This document shows positions 1-10,385 of a stretch of 64,000 nt of DNA, piece by piece; positions within the stretch are counted from its first letter, which is position 1; every line of letters begins with the position of its first letter. The stretch comes from Nostoc sp. RI_552. GTDB lineage: Bacteria > Cyanobacteriota > Cyanobacteriia > Cyanobacteriales > Nostocaceae. The stretch spans positions 1 through 64,000 of the forward strand of contig WGNO01000038.1 of assembly GCA_016124525.1 (NCBI GenBank), read 5' to 3'. The notes under the pieces are model-generated. The model saw nothing but the letters and a program-made list of their open reading frames with translations, was not told the origin of the DNA and ran no database searches. Both the position numbers and the translations under genes were made by a program.

Positions 1-1
1 A

Positions 2-223
<222 letters not shown>

Positions 224-265
224 TTTCAAGGCTTAATTTCTAAGCTCAGTTAAATAAGACTGAAA

Positions 266-305
266 CAAAAAGCGCCTCTCAGGAATGGGGGGCGTTTTTT
301 TGTTT
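266..305 (+). terminator. Rho-independent terminator of psbA
   Basis: The arms AAAAAGCGCC and GGCGTTTTTT pair with a single G-T wobble around a loop of about 14 bases, and the 3' arm runs into a T tract. It lies about 40 bases after the psbA stop and before the next promoter region, so it most simply ends the psbA transcript. Confidence 0.85.
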
Positions 306-405
306 TTCACAGATTACAAATAATTATTTTTTTTCGTAGATTTACTTAAGTAAAGTACAATCAGTGTTCTGACTATTAATTAAGTATTTTTTCAGGCAAG
401 ATCCT

Positions 406-1800
406 ATGAGGAAAAGATTAATCACATTTTTACTCATCTTTACACTCAGTATTGGTGCATTTACTCTCTTGCCTTCACTAGCTCAGATTCCTGGAAACAG
501 CCCTGAGAGAATTAATGAAGTAGAATCAGTTCCTGGAGAACTATTAGTACAGTTCAAAAAAGATACTAGTGAGCAAGGACGGGGACGTGCTTATGAACGT
601 ATTAATGGGCGAGCCTTAGAAATAGTGGTTGCAGCTCATGGAAAATCTCCAAAAGGAGATTTGGTTTTAGTTGACTATGTACCCAGACCTAATCTACCCC
701 CCGAAGCGGCGATCGCAGAAATCCAAAAAGATCCATCCGTAGAGTTTGCGGAACCAAACTTGATCTATCAGCACTACGCCACATCAAACGACCCTTTCTA
801 TACTAATGGGAACCTCTGGGGAATGTATGGCAGTGTAACAAATCCTCCTAATCAATTTGGTAGTCAAGCTGGCCAGGCTTGGGCAAGTGGATATACGGGC
901 AGTGATACTGTATATGTGGGGGTGATTGATACGGGGGTACAAATAGGACACTCAGAGTTAATTGATAATGTCTGGACGAATGCCAATGACCCCATCAATA
1001 ATATTGACGATGATGGTAATGGCTATGTTGATGACATCAACGGCTGGGACTTTAATGGTAACAATAACACTGTTTATGATGGTAATGAAGATGCCCATGG
1101 CACTCATGTAGCTGGAACGATTGGGGCTAAAGGTGGTAACGGCTTAGGTGTAGCCGGGGTTACTTGGAACGTCAAATTTATTACAGCCAAATTTTTGGGA
1201 CCTAATGGTGGTACATTGGCTAACGCCATCAAGGCTATTAACTACATTACCGACTTAAAAACTCGTCAGGGACTGAATATTGTCGCCACTAATAACTCCT
1301 GGGGAGGTGGCGGGTATTCCCAAGCACTCCACGATGCCATTATTCGGGCTGCCAAGGCAGATATTCTCTTTGTAGCTGCTGCTGGTAACTCAAGTAACAA
1401 CAACGATAAAAAAGCTAATTACCCATCTAATTACGACACCAGCAAAGGGACAAGAACGGAGTTAGCAGCCAGTTATAACTCAGTGATTGCAGTAGCTTCC
1501 ATCACTAGCACTGGTGTCTTATCGAACTTTTCTAACTACGGTGCTAAAACCGTACATATCGGCGGTCCGGGTTCTAGTATCCTGTCAACAGTGCCGGGTG
1601 GATACGCCTATTATAATGGGACATCAATGGCTGCGCCCCATGTCACTGGCGGAGTGGCTCTTTATAGTGCAGCCCATCCCCAAGCCACTGCATCCCAGAT
1701 GAGAAGTGCCATTTTAAATAGTGCGGTTTTTACGTCTTCCCTGAACAGAAAGACTGTAACTAATGGTCGTCTAAATGTTTATAATGCTCTGACAAATTGA
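406..1800 (+). CDS. Secreted subtilisin-like serine protease (S8 family)
   Basis: A 464-residue secreted protease. Residues 1-27 form a signal peptide ending near SLAQ. Residues about 40-122 look like an inhibitor-type propeptide (VPGELLVQFK, then VEFAEPN). The catalytic domain follows, with Asp175 in VIDTG, His231 in HGTHVAGT, the oxyanion Asn328 in AAAGN and Ser407 in GTSMAAPH, so the triad is complete. An Asp/Asn-rich insert between Asp and His (NNIDDDGNGYVDD) looks like a calcium-binding loop, as in other cyanobacterial subtilases. It would act in the periplasm or outside the cell; its substrate is unknown. It has its own spacer on both sides and no partner gene. Confidence 0.93.
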   Translation: MRKRLITFLLIFTLSIGAFTLLPSLAQIPGNSPERINEVESVPGELLVQFKKDTSEQGRGRAYERINGRALEIVVAAHGKSPKGDLVLVDYVPRPNLPPEAAIAEIQKDPSVEFAEPNLIYQHYATSNDPFYTNGNLWGMYGSVTNPPNQFGSQAGQAWASGYTGSDTVYVGVIDTGVQIGHSELIDNVWTNANDPINNIDDDGNGYVDDINGWDFNGNNNTVYDGNEDAHGTHVAGTIGAKGGNGLGVAGVTWNVKFITAKFLGPNGGTLANAIKAINYITDLKTRQGLNIVATNNSWGGGGYSQALHDAIIRAAKADILFVAAAGNSSNNNDKKANYPSNYDTSKGTRTELAASYNSVIAVASITSTGVLSNFSNYGAKTVHIGGPGSSILSTVPGGYAYYNGTSMAAPHVTGGVALYSAAHPQATASQMRSAILNSAVFTSSLNRKTVTNGRLNVYNALTN

Positions 1801-1857
1801 CACCTGGAAAAATGTCATCATAGTTAATGATGAAAAGATTCTGGAGATAAGACTACG

Positions 1858-2451
1858 GTTTACCCACGTCCTTTAGCACGATTAATCGAGCAATTGCAAC
1901 GGCTACCAGGAGTTGGTCCTAAATCAGCTCAACGACTGGCTTTGCATATCTTGAAACGCCCAGAAACAGAAGTAGAAGCCTTAGCCCAAGCCTTAATTGA
2001 TGCCAAAAAGCAGATAGGCTTGTGTTCTGTCTGCTTTCACCTATCTGCCGATCCTATTTGTGAAATTTGTCGTCATCCCCACCGTGATAATACTTGTATT
2101 TGTGTGGTAGCGGATTCTCGTGATGTGATTGCGTTAGAAAAAACCCGTGAATATAAAGGCAAGTATCATGTTTTGGGCGGGGTGATTTCCCCAATGGATG
2201 GTATTGGCCCGGAACAACTAACTATTCAAGCTTTGGTGCGAAGGGTGAGTCAAGACAAAATTCAAGAAGTGATTATGGCAATTAGTCCAAGTATAGAAGG
2301 GGAGACAACAACCCTATATATTGGTCAGCTACTTAAACCATTTACCATGGTGACACGTATTGCCTTTGGTCTACCTGTGGGTGGTGATTTGGAATATGCC
2401 GATGAAATAACACTGGCAAGAGCCTTGGAAGGTCGCAGAGAGTTAGATTAA
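1858..2451 (+). CDS. recR: Recombination protein RecR (non-canonical start)
   Basis: RecR works with RecO and RecF to load RecA at gaps in DNA. The chain shows the N-terminal HhH segment ([17 protein letters not shown]), a four-cysteine zinc finger (CSVC...CEIC), and the Toprim domain ending [13 protein letters not shown]. The first usable start, TTG at 1894, would cut off the conserved residues [11 protein letters not shown], which are encoded in frame just upstream. The position where the family normally begins is GTT (1858), and there is no ATG, GTG or TTG between the in-frame stop at 1831 and 1894. A GGAGA at 1843-1847 has good spacing for a start near 1855-1858. The identification is secure; the start is not. 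Confidence 0.9.
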   Translation, partial: VYPRPLARLIEQLQRLPGVGPKSAQRLALHILKRPETEVEALAQALIDAKKQIGLCSVCFHLSADPICEICRHPHRDNTCICVVADSRDVIALEKTREYKGKYHVLGGVISPMDGIGPEQLTIQALVRRVSQDKIQEVIMAISPSIEGETTTLYIGQLLKPFTMVTRIAFGLPVGGDLEYADEITLARALEGRRELD

Positions 2452-2512
2452 GTTTTACCACGAATATTGAATCCATTTGACAATTCCAGCGGTTGGTTTT
2501 TGACCCCAGAAT

Positions 2513-2533
2513 CCCCACACCTCTGGGGTGGGG
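2513..2533. repeat. Strong hairpin downstream of recR
   Basis: CCCCACACC and GGGGTGGGG pair around a 3-base loop with one mismatch. It lies between the end of recR and the end of a small gene on the other strand. Neither side has a real T tract, so it is a stable RNA hairpin that may protect or end transcripts, not a textbook terminator. Confidence 0.5.
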
Positions 2534-2598
2534 AATATGTCAAAGGGAACACTTTCACCCAATATCTGTTGACAAGAAGCATTCCACCCAGGTCTAAT

Positions 2599-2736
2599 TT
2601 AACGTTCTCCTGTTTTTTCAATCGTTTCTATCACTGCTAAACCAATACCAGAAGCCGCTATTAGCATGATTGCTGATAGTAAATAGGCGTTGGCAAACAT
2701 CCGAAGGGCATCTTCAAAAAACATATAGGTGGTCAT
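2599..2736 (-). CDS. Small membrane protein, 45 residues, unknown function
   Basis: An open frame of 45 codons that starts with ATG (2736) and ends with TAA (2599-2601). It is preceded by AGGTGA eight bases or so upstream of the ATG, a good ribosome binding site. The peptide has a short N-terminal segment (MTTYMFFEDALRMF), one hydrophobic helix of about 20 residues (roughly residues 17-37, containing LLSAIMLIAASGIG) and a charged tail IEKTGER. This is the composition of a single-pass thylakoid or plasma membrane subunit, like the many small proteins of cyanobacterial photosynthetic and NDH complexes. I do not recognise the family. It stands alone between recR and the deacetylase-like gene. 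Confidence 0.55.
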   Translation of the reverse strand: MTTYMFFEDALRMFANAYLLSAIMLIAASGIGLAVIETIEKTGER

Positions 2737-3130
2737 TGCTTCACCTGTTGAACTCTGTGCTGCTAATGTGTTTATTTTTCCAGGTACTGACTTCAGAATC
2801 CCGGCGAAAAAACTACTTGCATTAGAATCTTAACAAAACTTTAGCTCATTCATAACAGCACTTGCAATTTTTTTTCTGAAAATTAGATAAACTTTATTAG
2901 CTTTTTGTCATATACAATACTGAATAGTTTTTAACGTATAATTGTACGAATTAAGAATTAAGTAAATGCTGTAATTAACCATCAATTATTCATCTCTGAG
3001 AAGAATCTAGAGACATGGCATTATACATCTCTACTGAGGTTGTAGAAAGTAAATACTTTGTTTTTGGACTTAAATGACAAATTTTAGTGGTTATTGGGAC
3101 AAATCAGCCGATTTTAGCCATAGCTGCTGC

Positions 3131-4051
3131 CTAAATAAAGCAGCGTTCAATAGTAGCTAATACAGATTGGGAAAGTGATGTAAAGTCATAACCTCCTTCC
3201 AAACCAAAAAGAATTTTGCGGGTTAATCCCAAACAAGAATCAGTAAATAAGCCATAATCTTCTGGTTTTAAATTAATACTGGCCAAAGGGTCTGACTGAT
3301 TGGCATCATAACCAGCGCTAACAATTAGCAAATCCGCCTTAAACTTAGCTAAAAAGGGTATGACCTTGTTTTCTATTAATGGCTGATACACAGTAATATC
3401 ACTACCAGCAGCTACAGGTAAATTTAAGACATTATCATAAAATCCTTGTTCAGAAGCTTTCCCACTACCGGGATAGCAGGGATACTGATGTAAAGAACAG
3501 TAGGCAATTTGAGCATAAGTTTCTACGATGGACTGAGTACCGTTGCCATGATGTACATCCCAGTCTAGAATGGCGACTTTGTTAACTCCCGGTTGTTCTA
3601 ACGCATATAAAGCCGCGATGGCTGCATGAGAAAATAAGCAAAAGCCCATACCAGCACCACTTTCAGCATGATGTCCTGGAGGACGTGCTAACACAAAGGC
3701 CGGGTTCGCCGATGTCAGCACTGCATTAACTCCATCCAACCAAGCACTAACTGCTAACAACGCCACATCATAACTCCGGGGAGAAATGGGTGTATCACCA
3801 TCTAAATAACCGCCACCAGTGGTAGCAATTTCCTTAACTTTGTTGATGTAGGCGGGATCATGTGCTTTCAGGAGTACAGACATGAGGGATGGCTGGTGTG
3901 ATGCGGAGGTAGGGGATTGCCAAGTGATTTTTTCTGCAAAGGCTGCTTGCTTGAGCGCATTAACAATGGCCGTCAACCGTTCTGGTTTTTCAGGATGGTA
4001 TCTTCCGGTTTTGTGCTCTAGAAACTCCTGGGAATAGATGACTGGTAGCAT
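3131..4051 (-). CDS. Histone deacetylase family protein (AcuC/HDAC-like amidohydrolase)
   Basis: A 306-residue zinc hydrolase of the arginase/deacetylase fold. The N-terminus has the family signature GRYHPEKPERL. Active-site parts are all visible: RPPGHHAE at 123-130 with His127-His128, the metal ligands Asp165 and His167 in DWDVHHGNGT, Asp249 in SAGYDA, and the GLEGGYD turn at 283-289. In bacteria such enzymes remove acetyl groups from proteins, polyamines or small amides; the substrate here cannot be inferred. It is a cytoplasmic, single-gene unit. All catalytic residues are conserved, so it should be active. Confidence 0.9.
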   Translation of the reverse strand: MLPVIYSQEFLEHKTGRYHPEKPERLTAIVNALKQAAFAEKITWQSPTSASHQPSLMSVLLKAHDPAYINKVKEIATTGGGYLDGDTPISPRSYDVALLAVSAWLDGVNAVLTSANPAFVLARPPGHHAESGAGMGFCLFSHAAIAALYALEQPGVNKVAILDWDVHHGNGTQSIVETYAQIAYCSLHQYPCYPGSGKASEQGFYDNVLNLPVAAGSDITVYQPLIENKVIPFLAKFKADLLIVSAGYDANQSDPLASINLKPEDYGLFTDSCLGLTRKILFGLEGGYDFTSLSQSVLATIERCFI

Positions 4052-4126
4052 AAGGCGAAAAATTTTGGTAGCAAAACACTAAGTCATTTTATCTTGAGTT
4101 CCAGGGACAAAAACTTACGGCATTTG

Positions 4127-4318
4127 TTAATCATTATCAAGCCTTTCAACAATTGGTTGCTCCAGCATCTCTGGTACTAAAGCTTGATTCCCCCCAGGTT
4201 CAGGTGGGGATTGTCCTCGGATCACATCATCCATTTTGGGAGGATGTTTAATCATGTCCAGGGTCTCTGGACTAAGTTGAGATCCAGGATCTTTTGAATG
4301 ATTGTTTTCCCGATTCAT
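4127..4318 (-). CDS. Small hydrophilic hypothetical protein, 63 residues
   Basis: A 63-residue proline- and acid-rich peptide without hydrophobic segments or cysteines (it contains SPETLDMIKHPPKMDDVI). It lies 75 bases upstream of the deacetylase-like gene on the same strand, so the two may be co-transcribed. The ribosome binding site is weak. Composition is protein-like and codon use resembles its neighbours, but I do not recognise a family. It may be disordered. Confidence 0.5.
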   Translation of the reverse strand: MNRENNHSKDPGSQLSPETLDMIKHPPKMDDVIRGQSPPEPGGNQALVPEMLEQPIVERLDND

Positions 4319-4941
4319 GGAAATTTACTGTAACTGCTAGTCCTCAGCTTAAGAGATGTTATGGCCAGGGGTAAACTATCTTCAGACTTAAATAGCCATT
4401 TCGAGGCATTGTTCAACAGTAGGATGAAAATATGCCTTTTGCCGAACCCTGATAGAGATATTTTTGAGAATTTGATTACTTGTAAATTCATCAACTTCAT
4501 GAGCCTATAATCAAGGGTTTTTTGTCAGCAAGTAGCATTAATTACTATAGGGGTATCAAGCAAACTTACTCACATATAATTGGTAGGATTTTATATGAGT
4601 AAAAATCATATTTTTAGTAATTTAATTAAGATTTACTGACCAATATAGCAGCGATAAACAGATTTATGTCGAGAATTTAATTAATAAATATTAAACAAGA
4701 ATTTATTAAATTATTTTTGAAAAAAATTCACAAAAAATTGACAAAAACTTTATCCATAAAACCCAGTCATGAAAATTTTTACATCAAATCTTGTAGCTAG
4801 TTAGTTCCTCGGCAAAATACCAGTCTATATGTTAGAATGGTGACAAAATATGGCAATTATTCAAGATTAATTCAGAATAATTTGGCAATTATTGGTTCAG
4901 CTTAAGGGCTAAAATCTACATTTTTTGGAGTTTTTTAGGTT
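4319..4941. other. Long AT-rich spacer upstream of gyrA
   Basis: About 620 bases with no convincing gene. A 61-codon frame on the minus strand (4315-4500) overlaps the previous gene start and looks non-coding. The stretch 4550-4780 is very AT-rich with A tracts. The gyrA leader ends with a GGAG about 13 bases before its ATG. Supercoiling-sensitive regulation of gyrA is known in bacteria, but I see no specific site here. Confidence 0.5.
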
Positions 4942-7524
4942 ATGACAACCTCACAGGAGAGGATTATCCCAACAGACTTGCGGAATGAAATGTCCCAGTC
5001 TTATCTGGAATACGCCATGAGTGTGATTGTGGGTCGGGCGCTGCCAGATGCTAGGGATGGTCTGAAACCTGTGCATCGTCGCATCCTCTACGCAATGCAC
5101 GAGCTGGGGCTAACTCATGATCGCCCGTTTCGGAAATGCGCCCGTGTAGTCGGGGAAGTGTTGGGTAAATATCACCCCCACGGCGACACAGCAGTGTATG
5201 ATGCTTTGGTGCGGATGGCACAGGACTTTTCCATGCGATCGCCCCTCATTAACGGACATGGCAACTTTGGTTCAATAGACAACGATCCCCCGGCGGCAAT
5301 GCGATACACAGAGTGTCGTTTGCAAGCTTTAACCAGTTTGTCGCTACTGCAAGATATTGAATCAGAAACCGTAGATTTTATTGATAACTTCGACGGTTCC
5401 CAACAAGAACCCACAGTATTGCCATCACGCATCCCCCAATTGCTGTTGAATGGTTCCTCGGGTATTGCCGTAGGAATGGCAACTAATATTCCTCCCCATA
5501 ACCTAGGAGAATTAATAGATGGTTTAGTGGCGCTGATTCACAACCCAGAAATCAGCGATCTGGAGTTAATAGACCATATTCAGGGGCCAGACTTTCCCAC
5601 AGGAGCACAGATTTTGGGAACATCTGCCATTCGCGAAGCCTACACCACTGGACGCGGTTCCATTACCATGCGTGGAGTCGCCAACATTGAAACCATCGAA
5701 CAACGAGGTCGGCCAAGTAGAGAAGCAATCATTATTACTGAGTTACCCTACCAAACTAACAAAGCAGGATTGATTGAAAAAATCGCCGACATGGTGAACG
5801 AGAAGCGTCTAGAGGGAATTGCAGATATCCGGGACGAAAGCGATCGCGACGGGATGAGAATTGTGATTGAACTCAAGCGGGATGCTTACCCCCGGGTAGT
5901 GCTCAACAACCTCTACAAGCAAACGCCACTACAAAGCAACTTTGGGGCGAATATGCTCGCCTTGGTCAATGGTAAACCGGAAATTCTCACCCTCAAAAAA
6001 TTCTTAGAAGTATTCCTAGATTTCCGTGTGGAAGCAATTACCAGGCGTACTCGTTACGAACTCGGAAAAGCCGAAGCACGTGACCATATCCTACAAGGCT
6101 TATTAATTGCTTTATCCCATTTAGATGCAATTATTGTTTTAATTCGTCATGCACCGGATGCACCCACAGCTAAAACAGAGTTAATTACAACTTACGGACT
6201 CTCAGAACTGCAAGCAGACGCGATTTTACAAATGCAGCTGCGGCGTTTAACTGCTTTAGAAGCAGATAAAATTCGTCAAGAACACGAAGACTTACAAAAG
6301 CAAATTGCCGATTTGCAAGATATTCTGGCAAGGCGAGAAAGAATTTTAGAAATCATTGAAACCGAAATCACCCAGATCAAACAAAACTTTGCTACACCCC
6401 GGCGCACAGTAATTTTACCTGTAGAAGGAGAAATAGATGAGCGTGACCTGATTGCCAATGAAAAAGTCATCATTCTCCTTACAGAGCAAGGTTACATCAA
6501 ACGAATGCCTGTTAACACCTTTGAAGCCCAAAGCCGCGCCACCAGAGGTAAAGCTGCCGCCAAGGTCAAAGATGATGATACCATTGAGCATTTCTTAACT
6601 TGCTGCGATCATGACAGTGTTTTATTCTTTAGCGATCGCGGTGTCGTTTACTGCCTAAAAGCCTATCAAATTCCCGTGGGTTCCCGTACCAGTCGCGGTA
6701 CGCCCATTGTGCAAATGCTTCCCATTCCTAAAGAAGAAAAAATTACCTCTATTGTCCCCGTAGACGAGTTTAGCGACCAAGAATATCTAGTCATGCTCAC
6801 CAAAGGTGGCAATATTAAGAAAACCGAACTATCAGCATTTAGTAACATCAGAGCCAACGGCTTAATTGCCATTTCTTTAGAAGAAGGCGACCAACTCCGG
6901 TGGGTGCGACGTGCCAGAGTGGAGGACAGCATACTAGTTGGTTCCCGTCAAGGTATGGCCATTCATTTTAGATGTACCCACGAACAGTTGCGTCCTTTAG
7001 GTAGAGCGACTCGTGGAGTAAGAGCCATGAAACTGAAGGGTGGAGATGAACTAGTAGGGATGGATATACTTCCAGCCGCCATTCTCAACACCTTAAATAC
7101 AGATGAAGCAGAAATCGGAGACGAAACCTTAGAAATAGAAACTCAGGAAGAATCCTTAGAACTACCCAGTAACGGCAGTACAGGACCTTGGGTGTTAATC
7201 ATTACAATGGGCGGATATGGCAAGCGCGTACCAGTTGCCCAATTCCGACTCCAAAACCGTGCAGGTCAGGGTTTAATGGCTACCAAATTCAAAAACCGCA
7301 AAAGCCAAGACAAATTAGCCACCTTACGCATTGTTAATAATGATAATGATGAAATCATGATGGTCACAAATCGCGGTATCATCATACGTCAAGCGGTCAA
7401 CGCCATTTCCATACAATCCCGCTCCGCAACTGGCGTAAGAGTGCAGCGTCTCGATGAAGATGATGCCATTAACGGTGTAGCCATAGTTCCTCCTGATGCC
7501 GTAGATGTCGAAGAAGCTGAGTAA
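4942..7524 (+). CDS. gyrA: DNA gyrase subunit A
   Basis: An 860-residue type IIA topoisomerase breakage-reunion subunit, which with GyrB introduces negative supercoils. Catalytic Tyr122 lies in AAMRYTE. The quinolone-determining segment reads [10 protein letters not shown], with Thr where E. coli has Ser83 and Asp kept at the position of Asp87. A coiled coil near residues 430-490 is followed by the C-terminal beta-pinwheel. The GyrA box is degenerate ([10 protein letters not shown] instead of QRRGGKG), and [10 protein letters not shown] is a second box-like repeat. Cyanobacteria often carry two GyrA/ParC-like paralogues, so the exact role could be decatenation. The end overlaps the next gene by 20 bases. 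Confidence 0.93.
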   Translation: MTTSQERIIPTDLRNEMSQSYLEYAMSVIVGRALPDARDGLKPVHRRILYAMHELGLTHDRPFRKCARVVGEVLGKYHPHGDTAVYDALVRMAQDFSMRSPLINGHGNFGSIDNDPPAAMRYTECRLQALTSLSLLQDIESETVDFIDNFDGSQQEPTVLPSRIPQLLLNGSSGIAVGMATNIPPHNLGELIDGLVALIHNPEISDLELIDHIQGPDFPTGAQILGTSAIREAYTTGRGSITMRGVANIETIEQRGRPSREAIIITELPYQTNKAGLIEKIADMVNEKRLEGIADIRDESDRDGMRIVIELKRDAYPRVVLNNLYKQTPLQSNFGANMLALVNGKPEILTLKKFLEVFLDFRVEAITRRTRYELGKAEARDHILQGLLIALSHLDAIIVLIRHAPDAPTAKTELITTYGLSELQADAILQMQLRRLTALEADKIRQEHEDLQKQIADLQDILARRERILEIIETEITQIKQNFATPRRTVILPVEGEIDERDLIANEKVIILLTEQGYIKRMPVNTFEAQSRATRGKAAAKVKDDDTIEHFLTCCDHDSVLFFSDRGVVYCLKAYQIPVGSRTSRGTPIVQMLPIPKEEKITSIVPVDEFSDQEYLVMLTKGGNIKKTELSAFSNIRANGLIAISLEEGDQLRWVRRARVEDSILVGSRQGMAIHFRCTHEQLRPLGRATRGVRAMKLKGGDELVGMDILPAAILNTLNTDEAEIGDETLEIETQEESLELPSNGSTGPWVLIITMGGYGKRVPVAQFRLQNRAGQGLMATKFKNRKSQDKLATLRIVNNDNDEIMMVTNRGIIIRQAVNAISIQSRSATGVRVQRLDEDDAINGVAIVPPDAVDVEEAE

Positions 7525-9088
7525 AAAACCTAGGGAGATGCTCATAGCTTTACTCCCTTATTCCATCTCCTTAACCAGTGGTGTATTCATGGGGCTAACC
7601 GTAGCCCCTGTAAATGCATGGTTTTTGGCATGGATTGCTATAGCCCCTGTGTGGGTATTAATTGTTACTAATGCCCAATCAAAAAAAAGTAAATCTCCCC
7701 TCCTTGCCCTGACTTGGGGCATTGGCTATCACGGTGTTGCTTTATCCTGGATTACTGGTATTCATCCCATGGATTGGTTAGGTGTGCCTTGGTTGCCAAG
7801 TTTAATAATTACCCTGTTTTGTTGGTTATTTATCAGCCTTTATGGAGGATTACTCGTGACCCTGTGGGGCGCAGCTATGGCTCGTTTTCCTGGGCAAAGA
7901 AGCTGGAAACGTGTTTTATTTGCTACAGCTATATGGTGCGGATTAGAAAGTCTTTGGAGTGCCAGTCCCTTGTGGTGGAGTTCACTAGCTTATACACAAA
8001 GTCCGCACAACCTAGTAATTTTACACCTCGGTCAAATTTCCGGAGCGAACACCGTCACCGCCGCCATAGTTGCAGTCAATGGTTTAATATCAGAAGCATG
8101 GATAAACCACCAAAGTAGAAATTTCTCCACCCATAGTCAGGTGGTCAAGCAACACTTGGCCATAGCCACATCACTATTCATTACCTTACACATACTGGGT
8201 TTTTACTTATACACTCGTCCCCTAGCCCAACCACCAGCAGCCGCATTAAAAGTAGGAATTATCCAAGGTAATATCCCCAACGAAATAAAACTCATTCCTC
8301 AAGGTTTGCGGCGGGCTTTAGCAGGTTACACCAGTGGATATTACACTTTAGCAGACCAAGGCGTAGATGCAGTCCTCACCCCAGAAGCCGCTTTACCCTA
8401 TTTCCAGCGCGACCTACCCAACACTAGTTTAATTCAAGCAGTACGAGAAAAAGCAGTAATTGCTTGGGTAGGGGCTTTTGGAGAACAGGGACGCAGTTAT
8501 ACCAATAGTTTATTTACCTTCATTGGTAACGGTGAAGTAGTCAGCCGTTACGACAAAACTAAATTAGTCCCATTGGGTGAGTATATTCCCTTTGAAGGCA
8601 TTTTAGGCAGTATAATTCAGCGCTTATCACCTCTGGATGCTCACCAAGTACCAGGGAAAACCAATCAGATATTTGACACTCCATTTGGTCGGGCTATCGT
8701 TGGTATCTGTTATGACTCAGCTTTCCCGGAAATATTTCGCCGTCAAGCTGCTGCGGGGGGACAATTTATTCTCAGCTCTTCTAACGATGCTCACTATAGC
8801 CCCTCTATGCCATTTCAACATCACGCCTTGGATATGATGCGGGCCATTGAAACCGATAGATGGTCAGTGCGAGCGACTAATACCGGATATTCAGCTTTTG
8901 TAGACCCTCACGGCCACACTTTATGGATATCTGGATATAACACATACGAAACTCATACTGAAATTATCTACAGACGGTTAACCCAGACCTTATATGTGCG
9001 TTGGGGTGATTGGCTAACCGTCGTATTGTTGGCTTTGAGTGTCTTAGCTTACATGAAAAACCACGTCTTAGTTGAGGCTGTAGACTAA
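7505..9088 (+). CDS. lnt: Apolipoprotein N-acyltransferase
   Basis: Lnt adds the third acyl chain to the N-terminal cysteine of lipoproteins in the plasma membrane. The 527 residues show about six hydrophobic helices up to residue 235, then a nitrilase-like domain starting [12 protein letters not shown]. The Glu-Lys-Cys triad is visible as Glu294 (LTPEAALP), Lys351 ([11 protein letters not shown]) and Cys402 (VGICYDS). A final helix lies near residues 500-520. The chosen ATG lies inside gyrA (20-base overlap), which suggests translational coupling; an ATG at 7538 is preceded by AGGGAG but with no spacing. Several lipoproteins in the window are likely substrates. Confidence 0.92.
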   Translation: MSKKLSKKPREMLIALLPYSISLTSGVFMGLTVAPVNAWFLAWIAIAPVWVLIVTNAQSKKSKSPLLALTWGIGYHGVALSWITGIHPMDWLGVPWLPSLIITLFCWLFISLYGGLLVTLWGAAMARFPGQRSWKRVLFATAIWCGLESLWSASPLWWSSLAYTQSPHNLVILHLGQISGANTVTAAIVAVNGLISEAWINHQSRNFSTHSQVVKQHLAIATSLFITLHILGFYLYTRPLAQPPAAALKVGIIQGNIPNEIKLIPQGLRRALAGYTSGYYTLADQGVDAVLTPEAALPYFQRDLPNTSLIQAVREKAVIAWVGAFGEQGRSYTNSLFTFIGNGEVVSRYDKTKLVPLGEYIPFEGILGSIIQRLSPLDAHQVPGKTNQIFDTPFGRAIVGICYDSAFPEIFRRQAAAGGQFILSSSNDAHYSPSMPFQHHALDMMRAIETDRWSVRATNTGYSAFVDPHGHTLWISGYNTYETHTEIIYRRLTQTLYVRWGDWLTVVLLALSVLAYMKNHVLVEAVD

Positions 9089-9198
9089 TAGTAAAAATTA
9101 CTATTGCAATTATCACCAGTATTATTGTAAATTAGGCTTTGTGACTTTTCATAGTTGATAATTTTTAGCAAGATACCAGCAAAAATTGCTATCAAAAT

Positions 9199-10218
9199 AT
9201 GATAAAAATATTTACTGAACAAGAATACGCCGAAATTGAACAGGAAAGCACACAGCAATTAGAGTTTTTAGAGAATAGTAAATCCTGTGACCAAATAAAA
9301 ACATGGGATAGCAAATTGAGTAATGGTTACTATCGACTAAATCAACTTCGCCCAGGATTATATTTAGAAGTTTTTGATGAAACCTATTATCAGGAAGTTA
9401 ATTGTCAAATTAATCACTATGGATATTATGAACTAATATCTAAATTTTATCTTTCGGGAAATCATGGAGTAATTTCTCCTGGTATTGCAGGAGTTAACGA
9501 CCATTACCAAGAAATAGCGGGAAATAACTACTTATTTTATCTGCCAGATATTGAAGAAATTGAGCAAAACTTTCCAGGCCATCGCATTTATTTAATTAGA
9601 ATTGCTTTAGACTTAGATTTTCTCAAATCTTTCATTAATGGAATAGACTCTTTACCAAAACAGTTACACCCTTTTTTGGAAAGTGACTCTGTACCCCTGT
9701 TTCATCGTCCATTAGGTAAAATTACCCTGGCCATGCACACTGCCTTGCAGCAAATTATTAATGTTCCTTATCAAGGGATAATACAGCGAATGTATCTCGA
9801 AGGCAAGGTGTTAGAATTATTGGCTTTGCAATTTGCCCAGTTGATGGACACCGAGTCAGCTAAAAAACCCTTAATTAATCTTAAATCCGCCGATATTGAG
9901 AAAATTTATCAAGCACGGGATATTGTAATTAGAAATTACGAACATCCACCCTCATTGCTGGATTTAGCGCAACAAATTGGTATTAATGACAACAAATTAA
10001 AGTATGGTTTTCGTGAAGTGTTTGGTACTACAGTATTTGGCTATTTGCGTGACTATCGCCTAGAAGTGGCGAGAAAACTGCTACAGGAACAAAAGCAAAA
10101 TGTGAGAACTGTGGTAAATACCATTGGCTATGCTAATCAAAGTCACTTCGCCGCCGCATTTAAGCGTAAATTTGGGATTACGCCTCAAGATTGTCGATTA
10201 GGAAGAAAGGTTGTATAA
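9199..10218 (+). CDS. AraC-family transcriptional regulator, probably of siderophore uptake (PchR-like)
   Basis: A 339-residue protein with an N-terminal ligand-sensing region and a C-terminal double helix-turn-helix from about residue 240 (DLAQQIGINDNKLKYGF, then VNTIGYANQSHFAAAFK). The family signature GYANQSHFAAAFKRKFG is clear. It sits directly upstream of a TonB-dependent receptor and FecB-like genes. This arrangement matches PchR/YbtA-type regulators, which sense a ferric siderophore and activate the receptor gene. Its own upstream region holds an imperfect inverted element (GATAATTTTTAGC ... GCAAAAATTGCTATC, 9158-9194). The ligand is unknown. Confidence 0.87.
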   Translation: MIKIFTEQEYAEIEQESTQQLEFLENSKSCDQIKTWDSKLSNGYYRLNQLRPGLYLEVFDETYYQEVNCQINHYGYYELISKFYLSGNHGVISPGIAGVNDHYQEIAGNNYLFYLPDIEEIEQNFPGHRIYLIRIALDLDFLKSFINGIDSLPKQLHPFLESDSVPLFHRPLGKITLAMHTALQQIINVPYQGIIQRMYLEGKVLELLALQFAQLMDTESAKKPLINLKSADIEKIYQARDIVIRNYEHPPSLLDLAQQIGINDNKLKYGFREVFGTTVFGYLRDYRLEVARKLLQEQKQNVRTVVNTIGYANQSHFAAAFKRKFGITPQDCRLGRKVV

Positions 10219-10337
10219 ACAGCGAGTAGCCCCGGTTGATGTCAGAATTTGCTCACACTCTCCGGCTATGGTTCAAAACTCTCCGTCTACTCTATAGACT
10301 TTCCCCGTATAAATTACATAAACTCTTTCCACAGATA

Positions 10338-10356
10338 ATTGCTAATTATTAGCAAT
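10338..10356. promoter_or_regulatory. 19-bp perfect palindrome upstream of the TonB receptor (Fur or AraC-type operator candidate)
   Basis: ATTGCTAAT-T-ATTAGCAAT is a perfect 9+1+9 palindrome about 30 bases before the ATG of the receptor. Its size, AT richness and place fit a Fur box (19 bp) or the operator of the adjacent AraC-type regulator. The sequence differs from the E. coli Fur consensus, so the binding protein is inference. Confidence 0.6.
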
Positions 10357-10385
10357 ATTGAGTTTATATTTGTGGAGTGAGGAGT

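Noticed and set aside
4315..4500. 61-codon minus-strand frame
   Set aside because: It overlaps the start of the neighbouring small gene by four bases, has no ribosome site and has composition of translated AT-rich spacer.
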